Source of the DNA: Volucribacter amazonae
GTDB taxonomy: Bacteria > Pseudomonadota > Gammaproteobacteria > Enterobacterales > Pasteurellaceae
Reading direction: 5' to 3'
Length of the DNA stretch: 64,000 nt
NCBI RefSeq assembly: GCF_029783845.1
Contig: NZ_LWID01000001.1
Location: forward strand, 2,513,501-2,577,500
Position numbers and translations under genes: made by a program. Of this stretch, positions 1-9,261 are shown piece by piece. Within the stretch, counting starts at the first letter, position 1; the number at the start of each line of letters is the position of its first letter. Under the pieces are notes generated by a model. The model was not told the origin of the DNA. It ran no database searches and worked only from the letters and a program-made list of their open reading frames with translations.

Positions 1-319
1 TTTACAACGCGAAGTGAAAGATCCTCGTATTGGTATGGTTACGGTATCTGATGTTGAAGTGTCTAGCGATTTAGCTTATGCAAAAGTGTTTGTTACTTTC
101 TTATTTGATGAAGATCAGCAAGCGGTACAAGATGGCTTGAAAGCCCTAACAAAAGCAGCACCTTATGTGCGTAGCCTATTAGCAAAAGCTATGCGTTTAC
201 GCATTGTGCCTGAATTACGTTTTATTTATGATAACTCTCTGATTGAAGGAATGAAAATGTCCAATTTGGTAAGCCAAGTAGTGCGTGAAGATAAACAGCG
301 TCATCAAGAGGAAGAATAG
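1..319 (+). CDS. rbfA: Ribosome-binding factor A, 3' part
   Basis: RbfA is a small KH-fold protein that binds the 30S subunit and helps mature the 5' end of 16S rRNA, important at low temperature. The reading frame is open from the first bases of the window (LQREVKDPRIG), so the start lies upstream. About 105 residues are present against roughly 125-130 for the family, so only the first 20-25 residues are missing. The conserved stretches DPRIGMVTVSDVEVS and RSLLAKAMRLRIVPELRF are clear. An internal GTG at 14 is not the real start. Its stop overlaps the GTG start of truB (TAGTG), so the two genes are translationally coupled, as in the usual nusA-infB-rbfA-truB operon. Confidence 0.95.
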   Translation, partial: LQREVKDPRIGMVTVSDVEVSSDLAYAKVFVTFLFDEDQQAVQDGLKALTKAAPYVRSLLAKAMRLRIVPELRFIYDNSLIEGMKMSNLVSQVVREDKQRHQEEE

Positions 320-1245
320 TGGCTAGACCAAGTAAGCGAGGGCGAGATCTTGATGGGATTTTTCTATTAGATAAACCACAAGGTATGAGTTCTAATGACA
401 TTATGCAAAAAGTAAAGCGTTTGTTTCAAGCGAACAAAGCAGGGCATACAGGTGCATTAGATCCTTTGGCAACAGGAATGTTGCCCATTTGTTTTGGTGA
501 GGCAACTAAATTTAGCCAGTTTTTACTTGATGCGGATAAAGGTTACTTAGTAACCGCTAAACTTGGCGAACGTACTGACACGTCCGATGCGGAGGGAAAG
601 GTGGTGGAAATTCGCCCCGTAGCAGTAAATTTATCCCAAATTTTGACCGCACTTGAGCAATTTCGTGGCGAGATAAAACAAGTACCAACCATGTTTTCAG
701 CCTTGAAGCATCAAGGTAAACCTTTGTATGAATATGCTAGAGCAGGGATTATCATTGAGCGAGAAGCTCGCCCTATTCATATTTACGCTTTAGAATTGGT
801 GGATTACCAAGCTCCTTATTTGACTTTATCAGTACATTGTTCAAAAGGTACTTATGTTCGCACCTTAGTTGATGATCTGGGCGAATATTTGGGCTGTGGA
901 GCCCATGTTACTCAGTTACGCCGTACTGCCGTAGCGGATTATCCTAGTCAGGCAATGTTAAGTTGGCAGGACTTACAACAAATGGCAACAGAAAAGCCAT
1001 TAACTGAGCTAGATAAGTATTTATTACCCATAGATACTGCTGTCGCCAGTTTGCCAGCTTTACAGCTTGATGAACAACAAAGCAAAGCCATTGGCTTTGG
1101 GCAACGGATAAAATTTGATAATCCTCAACGGTTACAAGGGCAAGTGAGATTGTTTGCACAAGCTAGCCAGCAATTTCTTGGCATAGCCACCATTGATCAA
1201 TACAACGTTATTCGTCCACAACGTTTAGTGAAAGTAAGGATATAG
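319..1245 (+). CDS. truB: tRNA pseudouridine(55) synthase TruB
   Basis: TruB converts U55 in the T-loop of nearly all tRNAs to pseudouridine and also acts as a tRNA chaperone. The 308-residue length is normal. The signature GALDPLATGMLP carries the catalytic aspartate at about residue 48, the conserved TruB position. The motif CSKGTYVRTLVDDLG in the middle and a C-terminal PUA-like region (about residues 250-308) complete the fold. The start is GTG at 319, overlapping the rbfA stop. An uptake signal (ACCGCACTT) lies inside the gene near 646. The gene ends just before one end of a dispersed repeat and a terminator shared with convergent tehB. Confidence 0.97.
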   Translation: MARPSKRGRDLDGIFLLDKPQGMSSNDIMQKVKRLFQANKAGHTGALDPLATGMLPICFGEATKFSQFLLDADKGYLVTAKLGERTDTSDAEGKVVEIRPVAVNLSQILTALEQFRGEIKQVPTMFSALKHQGKPLYEYARAGIIIEREARPIHIYALELVDYQAPYLTLSVHCSKGTYVRTLVDDLGEYLGCGAHVTQLRRTAVADYPSQAMLSWQDLQQMATEKPLTELDKYLLPIDTAVASLPALQLDEQQSKAIGFGQRIKFDNPQRLQGQVRLFAQASQQFLGIATIDQYNVIRPQRLVKVRI

Positions 1246-1271
1246 TATCATTTTAAAGTGGAACGACTATA
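1246..1271. repeat. Single end of the TATAGTCGTT palindromic repeat
   Basis: Directly after the truB stop the sequence runs TATCATTTTAAAGTGG then AACGACTATA. This is the reverse complement of the left end of the complete repeat copy at 26295-26400. No second end is visible nearby, so this is a solo end. Confidence 0.6.
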
Positions 1272-1273
1272 AA

Positions 1274-1294
1274 TTAGCCCCAAATTGGGGCTAA
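1274..1294. terminator. Bidirectional terminator between truB and tehB
   Basis: An eight-base-pair stem TTAGCCCC / GGGGCTAA with a five-base loop sits between two convergent genes and is followed by AT-rich sequence on both sides. The T-tract is weak, so termination efficiency is uncertain. Confidence 0.65.
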
Positions 1295-1300
1295 AATTAA

Positions 1301-2164
1301 TTAAGGTTTTCTGGCTAATAATGTGGCAAATTTCATTTTGATGCGATTACCTTGTTCATCGGTCTTATGTAATTCGCCCATATTTTCATTATATTTAACC
1401 AATTCCCAATCCTGATAATAATTTTTCAATTCATTTTCTGCAAAGGTAAAGGAAAATGGCAACGGACAAGGCACTTCATCAGTGGACATAGCGGCTACAA
1501 TCAAATTATAACCACCTGATTTAGTGTGCTGTTGCATATTGGCAATAATGTGAGGAATGGCATTGCGATCTAAGAACATCAATACCACAGTAGAAATAAT
1601 CACATCGTATTGTTGTTGAATATTGGCACTGTTTATATCATAAAGTGCGGTCTGAATTGCAAGATTTTCTTTTTCAGCGGTTTGCTGTAAAAAAGCAAGG
1701 CTGTTTGGATTATGATCCAAAGCAGTAACCTGATGACCAAGTAATGCAAGATACAAGCTATTCCGCCCTTGTCCGCAACCTAAATCTAACACTTGGCTAT
1801 TAGCCTTAAATAAATCTGTGGCATTTCTTACTTCGGAATGTGTCGCCGTCATATTATATTTTTTACTAAAATAATCCGCTTTTTGGCAATAAAATTCCAA
1901 ATAACATTGCAAATCATCAGATAACGCCTCAACACGATGCCAAAGCTGAGGTTCAACAAAAGGCGTATCCTGATCGGCAGTAAAAATATGTTCACTCAAG
2001 ATATCGCCATCTTCCGTTAATACATAAAACTTTAATTGCCCTTGTAATACAGTAATTTTTCCCCAAGTGCCTACCTTAGTGTTATGTTTTTCTTGAAACA
2101 TTTTAGGCAAGGTTTGTTTAGTCCAAACAGGCATTTTTTTGTAGCAAATAAGATCTAGGCTCAT
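1301..2164 (-). CDS. tehB: Tellurite-resistance SAM methyltransferase TehB
   Basis: TehB is an S-adenosylmethionine-dependent methyltransferase that confers tellurite resistance; in Haemophilus it is also linked to oxidative-stress resistance and haem use. The protein has an N-terminal cupin-like domain (about residues 1-90, starting with the CYKKMPVWTKQTLP stretch) and a C-terminal class I methyltransferase with the SAM loop DLGCGQGRN at about 127-135. The two-domain length of 287 residues matches the Pasteurellaceae form, longer than the single-domain E. coli enzyme. I chose the ATG at 2164, which has GAGGA eight bases upstream, over an in-frame GTG at 2179. It stands alone and convergent with truB. 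Confidence 0.92.
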   Translation of the reverse strand: MSLDLICYKKMPVWTKQTLPKMFQEKHNTKVGTWGKITVLQGQLKFYVLTEDGDILSEHIFTADQDTPFVEPQLWHRVEALSDDLQCYLEFYCQKADYFSKKYNMTATHSEVRNATDLFKANSQVLDLGCGQGRNSLYLALLGHQVTALDHNPNSLAFLQQTAEKENLAIQTALYDINSANIQQQYDVIISTVVLMFLDRNAIPHIIANMQQHTKSGGYNLIVAAMSTDEVPCPLPFSFTFAENELKNYYQDWELVKYNENMGELHKTDEQGNRIKMKFATLLARKP

Positions 2165-2431
2165 TGAAAATTTCCTCACATAAATACTTGACTGTAATAC
2201 TAGGTTATTATGTTTGGATTTTCAACGGAAAAAGGGCAGTTAGTTTGAGAATGTTTGATTTTGATCAATAGAAATGCGGATTAATTGTGAAAATAGATAG
2301 CAAAATAAGCAAAATCATAGCAAAAATAATTTAAAAACTTACCGCACTTGAAACAAGCACAAAATCATTTATTGACTTATCCGCTTAGCCTACTATTATT
2401 GAGCAACTTAGGTTGAAGTTGAGGGAAAACG

Positions 2432-2884
2432 ATGTCATTACAATTTAATTCTGTGGCGATGTTATTGGTGGTGTTAATTGTCTTAGGAATATTAAGCCAT
2501 AATTCGCCGATTACTATTGCTGCCGCGGTTTTGTTGATTATGCAACAAACTTTGTTGTCAAAATATGTGGATGTGGTTGAAAAATATGGGTTAAAAATTG
2601 GTATTATTATTTTAACTATTGGCGTGTTAGCCCCCATTGTGTCTGGCAAAATCCAAATTAATAGCTTGGCACAATTTATAAATCTAAAAATGATATTAGC
2701 CGTTCTAGTGGGGATTTTTGTGGCTTGGCTTGGTGGGCGAGGGGTGTCTGTGATGACTCATCACCCAACTATTGTAACAGGATTAATTGTTGGCACAATT
2801 ATTGGCGTTGCCTTACTCGGCGGTATTCCTGTTGGGCCTTTAATTGCCGCTGGGATTTTATCGTTATTTATTGGTAAAGCGTAA
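2432..2884 (+). CDS. UPF0756 (DUF441, YeaL-like) inner-membrane protein
   Basis: A 150-residue hydrophobic protein with four likely membrane segments (about residues 8-38, 52-72, 83-103 and 112-148). It matches the UPF0756 / YeaL family, whose function is unknown. The ATG at 2432 follows GAGGGAAAACG. Its TAA overlaps the ATG of hrpA (TAATGA), so the two genes are probably translated together, although nothing known ties the family to RNA helicases. Confidence 0.85.
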   Translation: MSLQFNSVAMLLVVLIVLGILSHNSPITIAAAVLLIMQQTLLSKYVDVVEKYGLKIGIIILTIGVLAPIVSGKIQINSLAQFINLKMILAVLVGIFVAWLGGRGVSVMTHHPTIVTGLIVGTIIGVALLGGIPVGPLIAAGILSLFIGKA

Positions 2885-5800
2885 TGAGCAGAGAAAGATT
2901 TAATCAATTACAACAATTATTGGCAAAATTAAACGCTAATCCACTAATGAATGTGGATTTTCGCCGTCTTTTGGCACGCATTCGTGCGGTGCAGAAAATC
3001 CGTCAAGTAGAAAAGCAACAACAGCTTGCTCAAGAAATTGAACAAGGTATTGAGCAAGCCAAAGTGCGGTTAGAAATGCGAAAAGTTTTAACCCCTCAAG
3101 TTACTTATCCTGATTTGCCTGTTAGTGCAAGACGTGAAGAAATACTACAACAAATTAAACAGCATCAAGTCGTAGTAATTGCTGGCGAAACAGGCTCGGG
3201 AAAAACGACCCAATTACCCAAAATGTGCCTTGAGCTTGGTTTAGGGCAAAAGGGAATGATTGGGCATACCCAACCTCGCCGTATTGCGGCACGTTCGGTG
3301 GCAACGCGTATTGCGGAAGAATTGCAAACGGAACTCGGCACAACCGTAGGTTATAAGGTGCGTTTTAATGATCACATTAGCGAAAATACCCAAATAAAAT
3401 TAATGACTGATGGGATTTTATTGGCAGAGATCCAGCAAGATCGTTATCTTAATCAATATGATACGTTAATCATTGATGAGGCACATGAACGTAGTTTAAA
3501 TAATGATTTTATTTTAGGCTATCTCAAGCAATTATTACCACGCCGTCCTGATTTAAAAGTTATTATCACTTCTGCCACCATTGACGTAGAGCGTTTTTCT
3601 AAGCATTTTGATAATGCCCCCATTATTGAGGTTTCGGGACGGACTTACCCTGTGGAAGTGCGTTATCGTCCTTTAATTGAGAATGAAGAGCAAGATCAGT
3701 TGCAAGGGATTTTATCTGCCATTGAGGAACTGCAACAGGAAGGCAAGGGCGATATTCTTATTTTTATGAGTGGTGAGCGAGAAATTCGTGATACAGCGGA
3801 GGCACTTGAAAAGCAAAATTTCCCTTTGACCGAAATTTTACCGCTATTTGCTCGTTTATCTGCCCAAGAGCAAAATCGTATTTTTCAACCTACTAACTTA
3901 AATCGCATTGTGTTAGCCACCAATGTGGCGGAAACCTCTTTAACTATTCCCAATATAAAATATGTGATTGATCCCGGTATGGCGAGAATTTCACGTTATA
4001 GTTATCGCACCAAGGTACAACGTTTACCCATTGAGCCTATTTCGCAAGCCTCGGCTAATCAGCGTAAAGGGCGTTGTGGACGGGTGTCAGAGGGAATTTG
4101 TATTCGCTTATATTCTGAGCAAGACTTTAATGCACGCCCAGAATTTACTGATCCAGAAATTTTACGCACCAATCTTGCCTCGGTTATTTTGCAAATGACG
4201 GCTTTGGGGTTTGAGGATATTGAGGCATTTCCTTTTGTTGATGCTCCCGATAAGCGTCATATTCAAGACGGATTGCGTTTACTAGAGGAGTTAGAGGCGA
4301 TAAAAATGGTTAAACATCGTCGCCAATTAACGCCGATTGGACGTCAAATTGCACAACTTCCTGTGGATCCACGTTTGGCAAAAATGCTCGTCAGTGCGGT
4401 ACAATTTGGTTGTTTACAGGAAATTATGATCATTGTGTCCGCCTTATCTATCCAAGATCCACGTGAACGCCCACAGGAAAAGCAACAATCCGCCGAGGAT
4501 AAACATCGCCGTTTTGTTGATAAAAAATCTGATTTTCTTGCGTTTGTGAATTTATGGAAATATTTACAGCAACAGCAAAAAGCCATCAGTAAAAACCAAT
4601 TTCGCCGTTTATGCCAAAAAGATTATCTTAATTATTTACGCGTACGAGAATGGCAAGATATTTATCAGCAAATCCGTTTAACAGTGCGAGAAATGGGCTT
4701 GCCGATTAATTCAACTGAAGCGAAATATGAACAAATTCATACCGCACTTTTAACAGGTTTATTGAGCCATATTGGACAGAAAGAACAAGAAAAAGCCCAA
4801 TATTTAGGAGCAAGAAATGCCCATTTTGCAATTTTTCCAAATTCTGTGTTATTTAAATCACAGCCTAAATGGCTAATGGCTGCGGAATTGGTGGAAACTT
4901 CAAAATTATGGGGACGAATGCTTGCACAAATTGAGCCTGAATGGATTGAGCCATTAGCTCCCCATTTAATCAAAAAATCCTATGCTGAACCTTATTGGTC
5001 AAAAACAAAAGGTGCGGTGATGGCTAAGGAAAAAGTTACCCTTTATGGTGTCCCTATTGTGGTTAATCGCCCTGTTAATTATGGTAAGATTGATCCTGTG
5101 CTAAGCCGAGAAATTTTTATTCAATCGGCGTTAATTGAAGGAAATTGGCATACAAAGCATCGGTTTTTCATACAAAATCAGCGTTTGATCCGAGAAGTCG
5201 AGGATTTAGAGCATAAATCTCGACGGCGAGATATTTTGGTTGATGAAAAAACCTTATTTGATTTTTACGATCAGCGTATTGGTAGCGAAGTTGTATCACA
5301 GCGACACTTTGATAGTTGGTGGAAAAAAGTAGGGGCTGAGCAGCCTGATTTGCTCAATTTTGAAAAATCTTTTTTAACCAAACAAAATGGCACACAAGTA
5401 AGTGAATTAGATTTTCCTAATTTTTGGTATCAAGGCAATATCAAGTTGAAATTAACTTATCAATTTGAGCCTGGCACAGAGGCGGACGGTGTAACCGTAC
5501 ATATTCCGTTACCCTTGCTTAATCAAATAGAGAATATGGGCTTTGATTGGCAAATCCCGGGATTACGCCAAGAATTGGTGGTGGCATTAATTAAATCTTT
5601 ACCTAAGTCGTTACGCCGTAACTTTGTACCTGCACCAAATTATGCCGAGGCATTTTTAGCAAGGGTAACGGACTTACAACAACCCTTATTACAAAGTTTA
5701 AGTGAGCAATTTCGGCGTATGACAGGGGTAAGTGTAGAAAGTGAAGATTGGAATTGGCAACAATTACCTCATCATCTCAAAATGAATTTTAGAGTTATTG

Positions 5801-6771
5801 ATGATAAAGGGCGCAAAATTGCGGAAAGCACTGATTTAGATCAACTAAAGTTTGAGTTAAAACAACAAGTACAACAAAGTATTGCGGCAGTGGCAGACGA
5901 TGATATTGAGCAATCGGGCTTACATATTTGGAGCTTTGCTCAGTTACCTCAATATTACGAACAAAAAAAACGCGGTTTTTCTATCAAGGCTTATCCCGCC
6001 TTAGTAGATGAAAAAAATGCCGTAGGAATTAAGCTGTTTGAAACCGAATATGAACAGCAAATTGCTATGCAACAAGGGCTAAGACGGTTATTGTTACTTA
6101 ATGTCCCCTCGCCAATTAAATATTTACACGAAAAATTGCCAAATAAAGCCAAATTAGGCTTATATTTTACACCCTTTGGCTCAGTATTGGCGTTGATTGA
6201 TGATTGTATTGCTTGTGCAGTGGATAAATTGATAAATGATTTTGGCGGTTTAGTTTGGAACGAACAACAATTTGAGCAATTACGCCATTTTATTCGTGAG
6301 AATTTAAACCAAACTACCATTGACATAGCCCAACAAGTGGAACAAATTCTTACCACCAGTTTTCAGTTAAATAAACGACTAAAAGGCAAAATGGATTTTA
6401 CGCAGGCATTTGCCTTGGCGGATATGAAACAGCAACTGCAAGGCTTAATTTACCCTGATTTTGTAGCAAAAACAGGCTATGAGCGTTTAGCGGATTTACA
6501 GCGTTATTTAACAGCGATAGATAAACGCATGGATAAATTAGCCCAAGATATTAATCGGGATCGTGCCGCAATGTTACGTGTGGAGCAAGTCAGCGAGACT
6601 TATCAACAGTTATTAAATAAATTACCTAAAGCCAAACCCCTTAGTCCGCAGGTACAAGAAATTCCTTATATGATTGAGGAGCTGAGAGTGAGCTTATTTG
6701 CTCAACAACTTGGCACCAAATATCCAATCTCAGATAAACGAATTATAAATTTGATTAAGAGTTTGGGGTAG
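2884..6771 (+). CDS. hrpA: ATP-dependent RNA helicase HrpA
   Basis: HrpA is a large DEAH-box helicase implicated in mRNA processing and in resolving stalled ribosomes. At 1295 residues it has the usual full length. Visible motifs are Walker A GETGSGKT (about 101-108), the DEAH box in IIDEAHERSLN (about 198-201), SAT at about 230-232, and motif VI QRKGRCGRV in the second RecA domain. The HA2/ratchet and OB-fold regions follow, then the long HrpA-specific C-terminal part that ends in EELRVSLFAQQLGTKYPIS, a typical HrpA ending. The start overlaps the stop of the UPF0756 gene. Uptake signals occur inside the gene near 3062 and 4741. Confidence 0.97.
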   Translation: MSRERFNQLQQLLAKLNANPLMNVDFRRLLARIRAVQKIRQVEKQQQLAQEIEQGIEQAKVRLEMRKVLTPQVTYPDLPVSARREEILQQIKQHQVVVIAGETGSGKTTQLPKMCLELGLGQKGMIGHTQPRRIAARSVATRIAEELQTELGTTVGYKVRFNDHISENTQIKLMTDGILLAEIQQDRYLNQYDTLIIDEAHERSLNNDFILGYLKQLLPRRPDLKVIITSATIDVERFSKHFDNAPIIEVSGRTYPVEVRYRPLIENEEQDQLQGILSAIEELQQEGKGDILIFMSGEREIRDTAEALEKQNFPLTEILPLFARLSAQEQNRIFQPTNLNRIVLATNVAETSLTIPNIKYVIDPGMARISRYSYRTKVQRLPIEPISQASANQRKGRCGRVSEGICIRLYSEQDFNARPEFTDPEILRTNLASVILQMTALGFEDIEAFPFVDAPDKRHIQDGLRLLEELEAIKMVKHRRQLTPIGRQIAQLPVDPRLAKMLVSAVQFGCLQEIMIIVSALSIQDPRERPQEKQQSAEDKHRRFVDKKSDFLAFVNLWKYLQQQQKAISKNQFRRLCQKDYLNYLRVREWQDIYQQIRLTVREMGLPINSTEAKYEQIHTALLTGLLSHIGQKEQEKAQYLGARNAHFAIFPNSVLFKSQPKWLMAAELVETSKLWGRMLAQIEPEWIEPLAPHLIKKSYAEPYWSKTKGAVMAKEKVTLYGVPIVVNRPVNYGKIDPVLSREIFIQSALIEGNWHTKHRFFIQNQRLIREVEDLEHKSRRRDILVDEKTLFDFYDQRIGSEVVSQRHFDSWWKKVGAEQPDLLNFEKSFLTKQNGTQVSELDFPNFWYQGNIKLKLTYQFEPGTEADGVTVHIPLPLLNQIENMGFDWQIPGLRQELVVALIKSLPKSLRRNFVPAPNYAEAFLARVTDLQQPLLQSLSEQFRRMTGVSVESEDWNWQQLPHHLKMNFRVIDDKGRKIAESTDLDQLKFELKQQVQQSIAAVADDDIEQSGLHIWSFAQLPQYYEQKKRGFSIKAYPALVDEKNAVGIKLFETEYEQQIAMQQGLRRLLLLNVPSPIKYLHEKLPNKAKLGLYFTPFGSVLALIDDCIACAVDKLINDFGGLVWNEQQFEQLRHFIRENLNQTTIDIAQQVEQILTTSFQLNKRLKGKMDFTQAFALADMKQQLQGLIYPDFVAKTGYERLADLQRYLTAIDKRMDKLAQDINRDRAAMLRVEQVSETYQQLLNKLPKAKPLSPQVQEIPYMIEELRVSLFAQQLGTKYPISDKRIINLIKSLG

Positions 6772-6792
6772 GGGATTGTACCGATTTTTTAT

Positions 6793-6892
6793 TATAGTCG
6801 TCCCTCTTTAAAATAATGCAGTGTTGGCAGGTCTCGCGGTACTCTTTTATCTTCAGCGTACCGCCTTGTATTCATAAATTGAGATGACTATT
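6793..6892. repeat. TATAGTCGTT palindromic repeat, degenerate full copy
   Basis: About 100 bases beginning TATAGTCGTCCCTCTTTAAA and ending AATTGAGATGACTATT, with the same interior (CAGTGTTGGCAG, then GCGTACCGCCTTGT) as the better preserved copy at 26295-26400. It lies just downstream of hrpA. It has no coding capacity and looks like a MITE-type element. Confidence 0.7.
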
Positions 6893-6950
6893 AAGACACA
6901 TTTATAAAAAAATCGTAAAACTGACCGCACTTTACTCAATAGAATTTTTT

Positions 6951-7609
6951 ATGAGGCTGTATTAGATTAAAGTTATGATAGACATCAAAAATGAATATAA
7001 CTCCTTGTAAATTAAAAGGAAAAACTGCTAAAGCTCCTTGAGTTTTTGGTTTTTGAAGTAACGGCAAGAGCAGCTGCTGAGCTATTAAGAATAAATCCTA
7101 ATTCTTCAGCACTTTTTTACTGTAAAAATTTACCAAGTGATTTGCTATCATCTTGCTCTACAAGTTCATGACGTTTTTGAGGGCGGAGTTGGCCAAGATA
7201 AACGTTAGTAAAGAAAGGAAAACGAGGGCTGGGGAGGCAGAGAAAATCGCTGTTTTCGGTATGCTAAAACGCCAAGGTAAGGTTTATACCATTGTAGTTG
7301 AAAATACACAGACGAAAACTTGACTTCCTGTTATTAAACGAAAAATTCAGCCAGATAGCATGGTATATACGGATTATTATCGCAGTGATGATGTTCTTGA
7401 TGTGAGTGAGTTTAAACATTATCGGATTAATCATCAAAGCCATTTTGCGGTAAAGAAAAATCACATCAATGGCATTGACCGAAAATTCTTTCCTTTATTC
7501 TTGAAAGAATGCGAGTTTCGGTTTAACTTTGGGACACCTTCTGAGCAACTTAAAATCTTGCGAAAATGCGGTGAAATTTAGGGCTTATCTGATACAGCCC
7601 CAATTTTTT
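6951..7609 (+). mobile_element. Decayed IS1016-type (IS1595 family) insertion sequence
   Basis: The left end reads GAGGCTGTATTAGATTAA (6953-6970) and the right end GGGCTTATCTGATACAGCCCC (7581-7601): inverted ends like those of IS1016. The octamer AATTTTTT occurs at 6943-6950 and again at 7602-7609, fitting the 8-bp target duplication of this family, though two extra bases separate the left copy from the inverted end. The interior is a broken transposase. I see no intact copy elsewhere in the window. Confidence 0.8.
6990..7581 (+). pseudogene. IS1016-type transposase, frameshifted and internally deleted
   Basis: Pieces of an IS1595-family DDE transposase can be read in different frames. Near 7255-7320 the peptide AVFGMLKRQGKVYTIVVENT appears. 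From 7360 to 7581 an open stretch reads MVYTDYYRSDDVLDVSEF, then HFAVKKNHINGIDRKFFPLF and GTPSEQLKILRK. In the intact family a segment with the catalytic region and a tryptophan-containing linker lies between HINGI and DRK; here it is deleted. Several frameshifts interrupt the N-terminal half. No functional transposase can be made. Confidence 0.8.
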
Positions 7610-7853
7610 CTTAAATGGCCTGATTTTCTGTCCTTTGATTACCTAAAAGTTACTAGCCATAACCGTTGTTAAATAAAATGTTAAACAAGCTATAATATGC
7701 TGTTAAATTATTGTTTTTTAATATTATTTTTTATTTCTTTTCGTATCAATCTTGTCTTGTTTATGCTATGATCGTCCTGTCCGTTTAGAGGTAAAAAACG
7801 TCCTATCATGCCTTTGATAGTTTGATTGTAGCTAACCGTATTTTGAGATTTAT

Positions 7854-8897
7854 ATGTTTGAGCATAATTATTATTGGCAAACTGTCGCAATAAGCGATAC
7901 AAGTAAAATTGAGCAAATTAAAGTCTTTTTACAACAAAACCAGTTAGATCTGGATTCACAAATTGAATATTTTATCGTTTTTTATCGTACTGAAGATCAC
8001 CAAATCATTGCCTGTGGTGGCATTGCCCCTAATATTATTAAATGTGTTGCTGTTTCCCCAGATTATCGAGGGCAAGGTATCAGCTTACAGCTTGCTACCG
8101 AATTGATTAATTTTGCCACTGAATTAGGTTATTTCCGTTTATTCCTTTATACCAAACCAGAAAATGAAGCCTTATTTGCACGATGTGGTTTTCATACCAT
8201 TTCTACGGCTTATCCTCATATGGTGTTAATGGAAAATAGTGCGGTGCGTTTAAAAAAATATTGTGAAAAATTAGCGCAATATCGTCAACCGGGCGAAAAA
8301 ATAGGTTCCATTGTAATGAATGCCAATCCTTTTACTTTGGGACACCGTTACTTGATTGAACAGGCACTTAAGCAATGTGATTATTTACATTTATTTTTAG
8401 TTGAAGAAGACGCTTCTAAATATAGTTATACGGAAAGATTTACCTTAGTTAAACAGGGGATAGCTGATTTAGTGGATAAAGTCAGTTTATATCCGAGTTC
8501 AAGTTATATTATTTCTCGTGCAACATTTCCAAGTTACTTTTTGAAAGATAAAGGTTTAATTGATGATTGTTTTATGGAAATTGATCTCAAATTATTCCGT
8601 TGTCATATTGCCCCTGCGTTAGGCATAACTCATCGTTTTGTTGGCACAGAACCGAATTGTCCTGTTACCTCATTATATAACCAAAATATGTCCTATTGGT
8701 TACAACAAGCCGATATGAAAGCCCCTTCTATTAAGGTGGTTGAAATTCAAAGAAAAACCTATCAAGGCGAACCAATTTCAGCATCAAAAGTAAGGTTATT
8801 GGTACAGCAAAAAAACTGGTCAGCATTAACCCATTATGTGCCTACTAGCACTTTAGCGTTATTAGAGGCGAATAATGGCATCAAACCTAATCATTAA
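7854..8897 (+). CDS. citC: [Citrate (pro-3S)-lyase] ligase CitC
   Basis: CitC acetylates the thiol of the prosthetic group on the citrate lyase acyl carrier protein, using ATP and acetate, and so switches the lyase on. The 347 residues comprise a GNAT-like N-terminal part (about 1-120, with CVAVSPDYRGQGISLQLATE) and a nucleotidyltransferase domain with the motif NANPFTLGHRYLIEQA, whose GH pair is the ATP-binding hallmark. It is the first gene of the citCDEF-XG-T operon. The ATG at 7854 gives the normal length. An uptake signal at 8916-8924 lies between it and citD. Confidence 0.95.
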   Translation: MFEHNYYWQTVAISDTSKIEQIKVFLQQNQLDLDSQIEYFIVFYRTEDHQIIACGGIAPNIIKCVAVSPDYRGQGISLQLATELINFATELGYFRLFLYTKPENEALFARCGFHTISTAYPHMVLMENSAVRLKKYCEKLAQYRQPGEKIGSIVMNANPFTLGHRYLIEQALKQCDYLHLFLVEEDASKYSYTERFTLVKQGIADLVDKVSLYPSSSYIISRATFPSYFLKDKGLIDDCFMEIDLKLFRCHIAPALGITHRFVGTEPNCPVTSLYNQNMSYWLQQADMKAPSIKVVEIQRKTYQGEPISASKVRLLVQQKNWSALTHYVPTSTLALLEANNGIKPNH

Positions 8898-8973
8898 TAC
8901 ATAAGAGGATTAGGGAAGTGCGGTCATTTTTACAAAAATTTTTAGTATTAAACCTTAGGGTTAAGGAGAAAAA

Positions 8974-9261
8974 ATGCAAATTACGAAGATAGCCGTGGCG
9001 GGAACATTGGAATCTAGTGATGTTTTGGTTCGTGTTGCTCCTCATGATGACATTGATATTGAACTGAATAGCTCGGTAATAGAACAATTCGGTGATGATA
9101 TTTTAAATACGGTGCATGCCGTATTAAAACAATTAGATGTTCAGGCAGTGCAATTGATTATTGAGGATAAAGGGGCGTTGGATTGTGTCTTGAGAGCAAG
9201 ACTTAAAGCTGCGTTATTGCGTGCCACAGATGAAGCGGTGAATTGGGAGAACGTACTATGA
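8974..9261 (+). CDS. citD: Citrate lyase acyl carrier protein (gamma subunit) CitD
   Basis: This 95-residue carrier protein holds the phosphoribosyl-dephospho-CoA arm that carries acetyl and citryl groups during citrate cleavage. The sequence VAGTLESSD places the modifiable serine at about residue 14, the position known for the Klebsiella protein. The start has AAGGAGAAAAA immediately upstream. Its stop overlaps the ATG of citE (ATGA), indicating coupling. Confidence 0.95.
   Translation: MQITKIAVAGTLESSDVLVRVAPHDDIDIELNSSVIEQFGDDILNTVHAVLKQLDVQAVQLIIEDKGALDCVLRARLKAALLRATDEAVNWENVL

Noticed and set aside
7360..7581. Open frame of 73 codons as a separate gene
   Set aside because: Its residues are the C-terminal part of the IS1016-type transposase; it is a fragment of the pseudogene.
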